A stretch of 64,000 nt of DNA. It comes from Nisaea sp. Its GTDB lineage: Bacteria > Pseudomonadota > Alphaproteobacteria > Thalassobaculales > Thalassobaculaceae. The notes beneath the pieces were generated by a model, which saw only the letters and a list, made by a program, of their open reading frames with translations, was not told where the DNA came from and made no database searches. Position 1 is the stretch's first letter; every line of letters starts with the position of its first letter. Below are positions 61,428 to 64,000 of this stretch, one piece after another. The stretch lies in assembly GCF_034670185.1 (NCBI RefSeq), contig NZ_JAXMNY010000001.1, positions 1,116,001 to 1,180,000 of the forward strand, written 5' to 3'. Position numbers and translations under genes: made by a program.

Positions 61428-61691
61428 TTAGTCCTCCCATCCATATTTTTTTGACGACTATAGGCTGAGAGTCCCGGGGCTTCCAGCCCTTGCCCAGTCC
61501 GATCGAGTGAGAATTGTTGATCTGGCACCGCCTTCCTGACCGGGGCCTCAGCCATGCCTATCTTGGAGACGCTACGTTGCCGGTGCACCGGCAACGGCAA
61601 CACCCATGCTGCCGTCGGCATCCCTTTCGTTCGGTACGATCACAACCGTTCTCACCTTGCTGGAAATCAAATGGGCCGAACCATCGGAATA
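61428..61691. other. Gap between MATE and hydrolase genes, holding a palindrome
   Basis: These 264 bp lie downstream of the leftward MATE gene and upstream of the hydrolase. Short frames on both strands lack ribosome sites and recognisable products. The only clear structure is the palindrome at 61575-61596. Confidence 0.45.
61575..61596. repeat. Perfect 22-bp palindrome
   Basis: GTTGCCGGTG at 61576-61585 is followed without spacer by its complement CACCGGCAAC at 61586-61595, and the flanking C/G pair extends the symmetry to 22 bp. It could be a dimeric repressor site for the hydrolase gene, 148 bp ahead of its start, or an extruding hairpin behind the MATE gene. Confidence 0.7.
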
Positions 61692-63053
61692 TCAGTGCCG
61701 CCAGGGGCCCAGTTTCAATGTCAGGGCATTGAACAGGCCGTAGGTCGCCATGGCTCCGGCCACGAGAAGGAATACCGTTGTTTCGTTGAACGTCGAAGGC
61801 TCCAGAAAGAGGCTCCCGCCGCCGAGTAGAACGGCAAACCGGATTCCCGCTCCGGTGACGGGCCAGAGCAGTGAGTTCATTGCCTGGCTGGCGAAATAAA
61901 GACACAGGCCCAGCCCAAAGAATGCATAAGCAGGTCCGACAATGCGCAAGTACAGAGCGGTCGTTGCCGCAATTTCCGCATTGTCTGTGAATAGCCCACT
62001 CCATAACCACGGCGCCATGGCCAGCACAGTACCGATCAGGCCAACGAACAGGGCGGCGAACCCACTCCCGATCCAGCTCACCCGGATGGCGCGCCCGCGC
62101 AGGCCGGCGCCGACGCTCAAACCCGCCATGGCGATGCTGGCGCTACCGAAAGCAAAAATGATCGGAATGAGGATCAGCTCGAGTCGCACCCCTATGCCAT
62201 ATCCCGCAAGGGATTGAGGGCCGATCCGCGCCATATAACCGGTCACCACCATCGCCATTGCAATGGTCAGCGCGGATTGCACGCTGGCAAATGCCCCCCT
62301 GCGGCCAACAATCAAAACCTGCTGCCAACGGATCGGCCCGCCAAGCCGCACCCATTCCGGCCGTTTGATGCGGAACAGATAGATCGCGAGATAAAGGCAC
62401 CCGGCGCTGTATCCGATCAGGATCGAAAGTGGCGCGCCTTTAATCCCGAATGCGGGAACAGGGCCAGCCCCCCTCACAAGGAGTGAGGCGGCAATGAAAT
62501 GCACGAGCACAATGACACCGAGGCCCAGTGACGGACGCAGCATATCTCCGCTGCCGCGCATAAGGCTCGCCAGCATATTGAACTGCCAGACAAGCACGAT
62601 GCCCGGAAACAGCACCGCCGCATAATCGAGCGCGGTCTGCAGGATCGCCCCCTCGCCGCCGAGAACGCGGAAAAGCGCCGGCCCAAAGAGCCAGACGATG
62701 ACAGCACTGAAAATCCCGCCGAAGGCGGCAAGGATGAGCGCGGTCCGAACCAGCGCTCCCGCCGCGTCATAATCCTTCGCACCAAGCGCGCGCGCCGTTG
62801 CAGCGACAACCGCCCCGCCCATTGCACCGGCGGAAAACATCACGGAGAGGACAAACAGCGGAAACACCAACGCGACACCGGCAAGCGCCAGCGGGCCGAG
62901 CCTGCCGATGAACCAGCCGTCCGCCACGAAAAGGGCGGACTGCAACAGGCTGCCAAGCAACCCCGGAGCCGCCAGCCGCAGGATCCTGCTCGCGATCGGC
63001 CCTTCCAGAAACGGGTGCGCAGGTGAGTCGGCCTTGTCTGTCTTGGCTGTCAT
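61692..63053 (-). CDS. MATE-family efflux transporter
   Basis: A 453-residue protein with 12 TM helices in two MatE halves (RILRLAAPGLLGSLLQSALF and PIRWQQVLIVGRRGAFASVQS begin each). It exports drugs or metabolites by Na+ or H+ exchange. The N-terminus is short and cytosolic. Its start is divergent from the AEC carrier, with a 76-bp spacer that probably holds both promoters. The substrate is unknown. Confidence 0.9.
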   Translation of the reverse strand: MTAKTDKADSPAHPFLEGPIASRILRLAAPGLLGSLLQSALFVADGWFIGRLGPLALAGVALVFPLFVLSVMFSAGAMGGAVVAATARALGAKDYDAAGALVRTALILAAFGGIFSAVIVWLFGPALFRVLGGEGAILQTALDYAAVLFPGIVLVWQFNMLASLMRGSGDMLRPSLGLGVIVLVHFIAASLLVRGAGPVPAFGIKGAPLSILIGYSAGCLYLAIYLFRIKRPEWVRLGGPIRWQQVLIVGRRGAFASVQSALTIAMAMVVTGYMARIGPQSLAGYGIGVRLELILIPIIFAFGSASIAMAGLSVGAGLRGRAIRVSWIGSGFAALFVGLIGTVLAMAPWLWSGLFTDNAEIAATTALYLRIVGPAYAFFGLGLCLYFASQAMNSLLWPVTGAGIRFAVLLGGGSLFLEPSTFNETTVFLLVAGAMATYGLFNALTLKLGPWRH

Positions 63054-63129
63054 CTAGAGGATTTTTCCGCTATCGAGGATAGAGTTACGAGCTGCCTTAC
63101 CGGCGCTTCTTTTCCAAACCGGACCGTCC

Positions 63130-64000
63130 ATGGAAATCCTGATCGACATCATCCTGCCGGTCTTCGGCACAGTCTTCATTGCTTATTTCGCAGTCCGTCT
63201 CGGGCTGTTCCCGGAAAGTGCAATCGACGGTCTGTCCAAGTTCGTCTTCAATTTCGCCATCCCGCCAATGCTGTTCCACACCATGTCGCGCCAGACCTTG
63301 CCCGACCCGATCGAATGGGAGTTCCTGTTCTCCTTTTTCGGTGCGGGCTATGTGGTCTGGGTGCTGGGCATGCTGGTGTCATTGTGGTGGTTTCGGCGGG
63401 ACTTCGCTCATGCTTCGTTGGCAGGGATGACAGGCGCCTTCGGAAATACAGTTCTGCTTGGCATCCCTTTGATTTTGACCACTTTCGGTGAGGCCGGAAC
63501 TCTGCCGGTCTTCCTGATCATCGCTTTCCATTCCTGGCAGTGGTTCGCGGTCGTCACGATCCTTGTGGAAGGCGGCCGCGGGCAAAAAGGTGCGATGATT
63601 GGCATTCCCTGGACCATCGTGAAAAGCCTGTCGAAAAACCCGATCCTGATCGGCCTGATGCTGGGCCTCGTCTGGAACATATTTGCGCTGCCATTGCCCC
63701 AGCCTGTTGTCGACATCACCGGGTTCCTCGGCCGCGCTGCACTACCCTGCGCTGTCTTCGCCATGGGCGCATCGCTCGCCAGATACAGGATTTCCGGGGC
63801 CATCTGGGAGGCTCTTGCCGGCAGCGTCCTGAAACTGATCGCCTTCCCGGCCATTACCTATGTGATCGCGACCCATGTCTTTGTCATGGACCCGCTCTGG
63901 CGCGACATCGCGGTCATCATGGCCGCGCTGCCGGTCGGGGTGAATGTCTACCTGTTCGCCGACCGCTACGATGCGGGCGCCCCTGCCGCCGCAACATCGA
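63130..64000 (+). CDS. AEC-family (auxin efflux carrier-like) permease, 3' end missing
   Basis: The plus strand is open for 290 codons from ATG 63130 to the window edge. Nine or so TM helices appear, with LIDIILPVFGTVFIAYFAVR at the start, FNFAIPPMLFHTMSRQTLPD, GAFGNTVLLGIPLIL (the conserved GNxxxLGxP crossover) and VMAALPVGVNVYLFA near the cut, all typical of AEC carriers. These move organic anions, sometimes malonate or malate. The full length is normally about 310-320, so little is missing. Confidence 0.88.
   Translation, partial: MEILIDIILPVFGTVFIAYFAVRLGLFPESAIDGLSKFVFNFAIPPMLFHTMSRQTLPDPIEWEFLFSFFGAGYVVWVLGMLVSLWWFRRDFAHASLAGMTGAFGNTVLLGIPLILTTFGEAGTLPVFLIIAFHSWQWFAVVTILVEGGRGQKGAMIGIPWTIVKSLSKNPILIGLMLGLVWNIFALPLPQPVVDITGFLGRAALPCAVFAMGASLARYRISGAIWEALAGSVLKLIAFPAITYVIATHVFVMDPLWRDIAVIMAALPVGVNVYLFADRYDAGAPAAATS

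Overview
The window reads as chromosomal DNA of a GC-rich, free-living, probably marine alphaproteobacterium, perhaps Rhodospirillales. The basis is protein family recognition, not a database search: a PII/AmtB nitrogen pair, class I PHA synthase, hom-glpX-recJ, rplM-rpsI, and a DmdA-type DMSP demethylase, which is typical of marine lineages. I saw no insertion sequence, phage, CRISPR array or rRNA operon.

Layout. 1-1348: an oxidoreductase-fold secreted protein without cysteine, followed by the first 270 codons of a membrane sensor kinase cut by the window edge. 1606-23044: the dominant feature, a Wzx/Wzy-type exopolysaccharide locus. A leftward operon (17952 to 2619) carries GT2, Wzy-like polymerase, GlmS, hexapeptide acetyltransferase, membrane GT2, an asparagine-synthase-like protein lacking the glutaminase cysteine, GT4, a secreted glycosidase-like protein, a small lipoprotein, Wzz-like co-polymerase and two GT4 enzymes. 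A divergent rightward operon (18025 to 23044) carries GT4, Wzx flippase, the initiating sugar-phosphate transferase, a PilZ-like protein and GlmM. A sugar epimerase sits at the left end. No Wza/OPX porin or BY-kinase is present. 23100-26726: a 1208-residue hybrid kinase with a CxxCH periplasmic domain and a FixL-like PAS domain.

26849-32104: HAD phosphatase, LysR regulator divergent from an AhpD/flavoprotein/HPP cluster, and gamma-glutamyltransferase. 32168-33637: three tRNA-Glu genes, one tRNA-Glu relic and an orphan glycosyltransferase inside the array. 33821-40538: periplasmic cyclase-family protein, recJ, glpX, hom, OmpA-like lipoprotein. 40750-47467: phaC, gamma-carbonic-anhydrase-like protein, MFS, YghU-type GST, EamA exporter divergent from a LysR regulator.

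47483-50860 is a scarred accessory segment: CigR-like protein, DUF3012 lipoprotein, back-to-back 3' fragments of an epimerase and a LysR gene, dmdA, and an intact epimerase related to the fragment. 51091-64000 is mostly housekeeping and transport: rpsI-rplM, galM-like, thioesterase, old yellow enzyme, a STAS-like small protein, a DDAH-superfamily hydrolase, HAD, amtB-glnK, SulP, alpha/beta hydrolase, MATE, and an AEC carrier cut by the right edge.

Inferred logic of the main locus: GlmS and GlmM supply amino-sugar precursor, the PHPT enzyme starts the lipid-linked unit, the glycosyltransferases and acetyltransferase build it, Wzx flips it, Wzy and Wzz polymerise it, the secreted hydrolase-like protein may trim it, and a c-di-GMP receptor plus the adjacent redox/gas-sensing kinase may set output.
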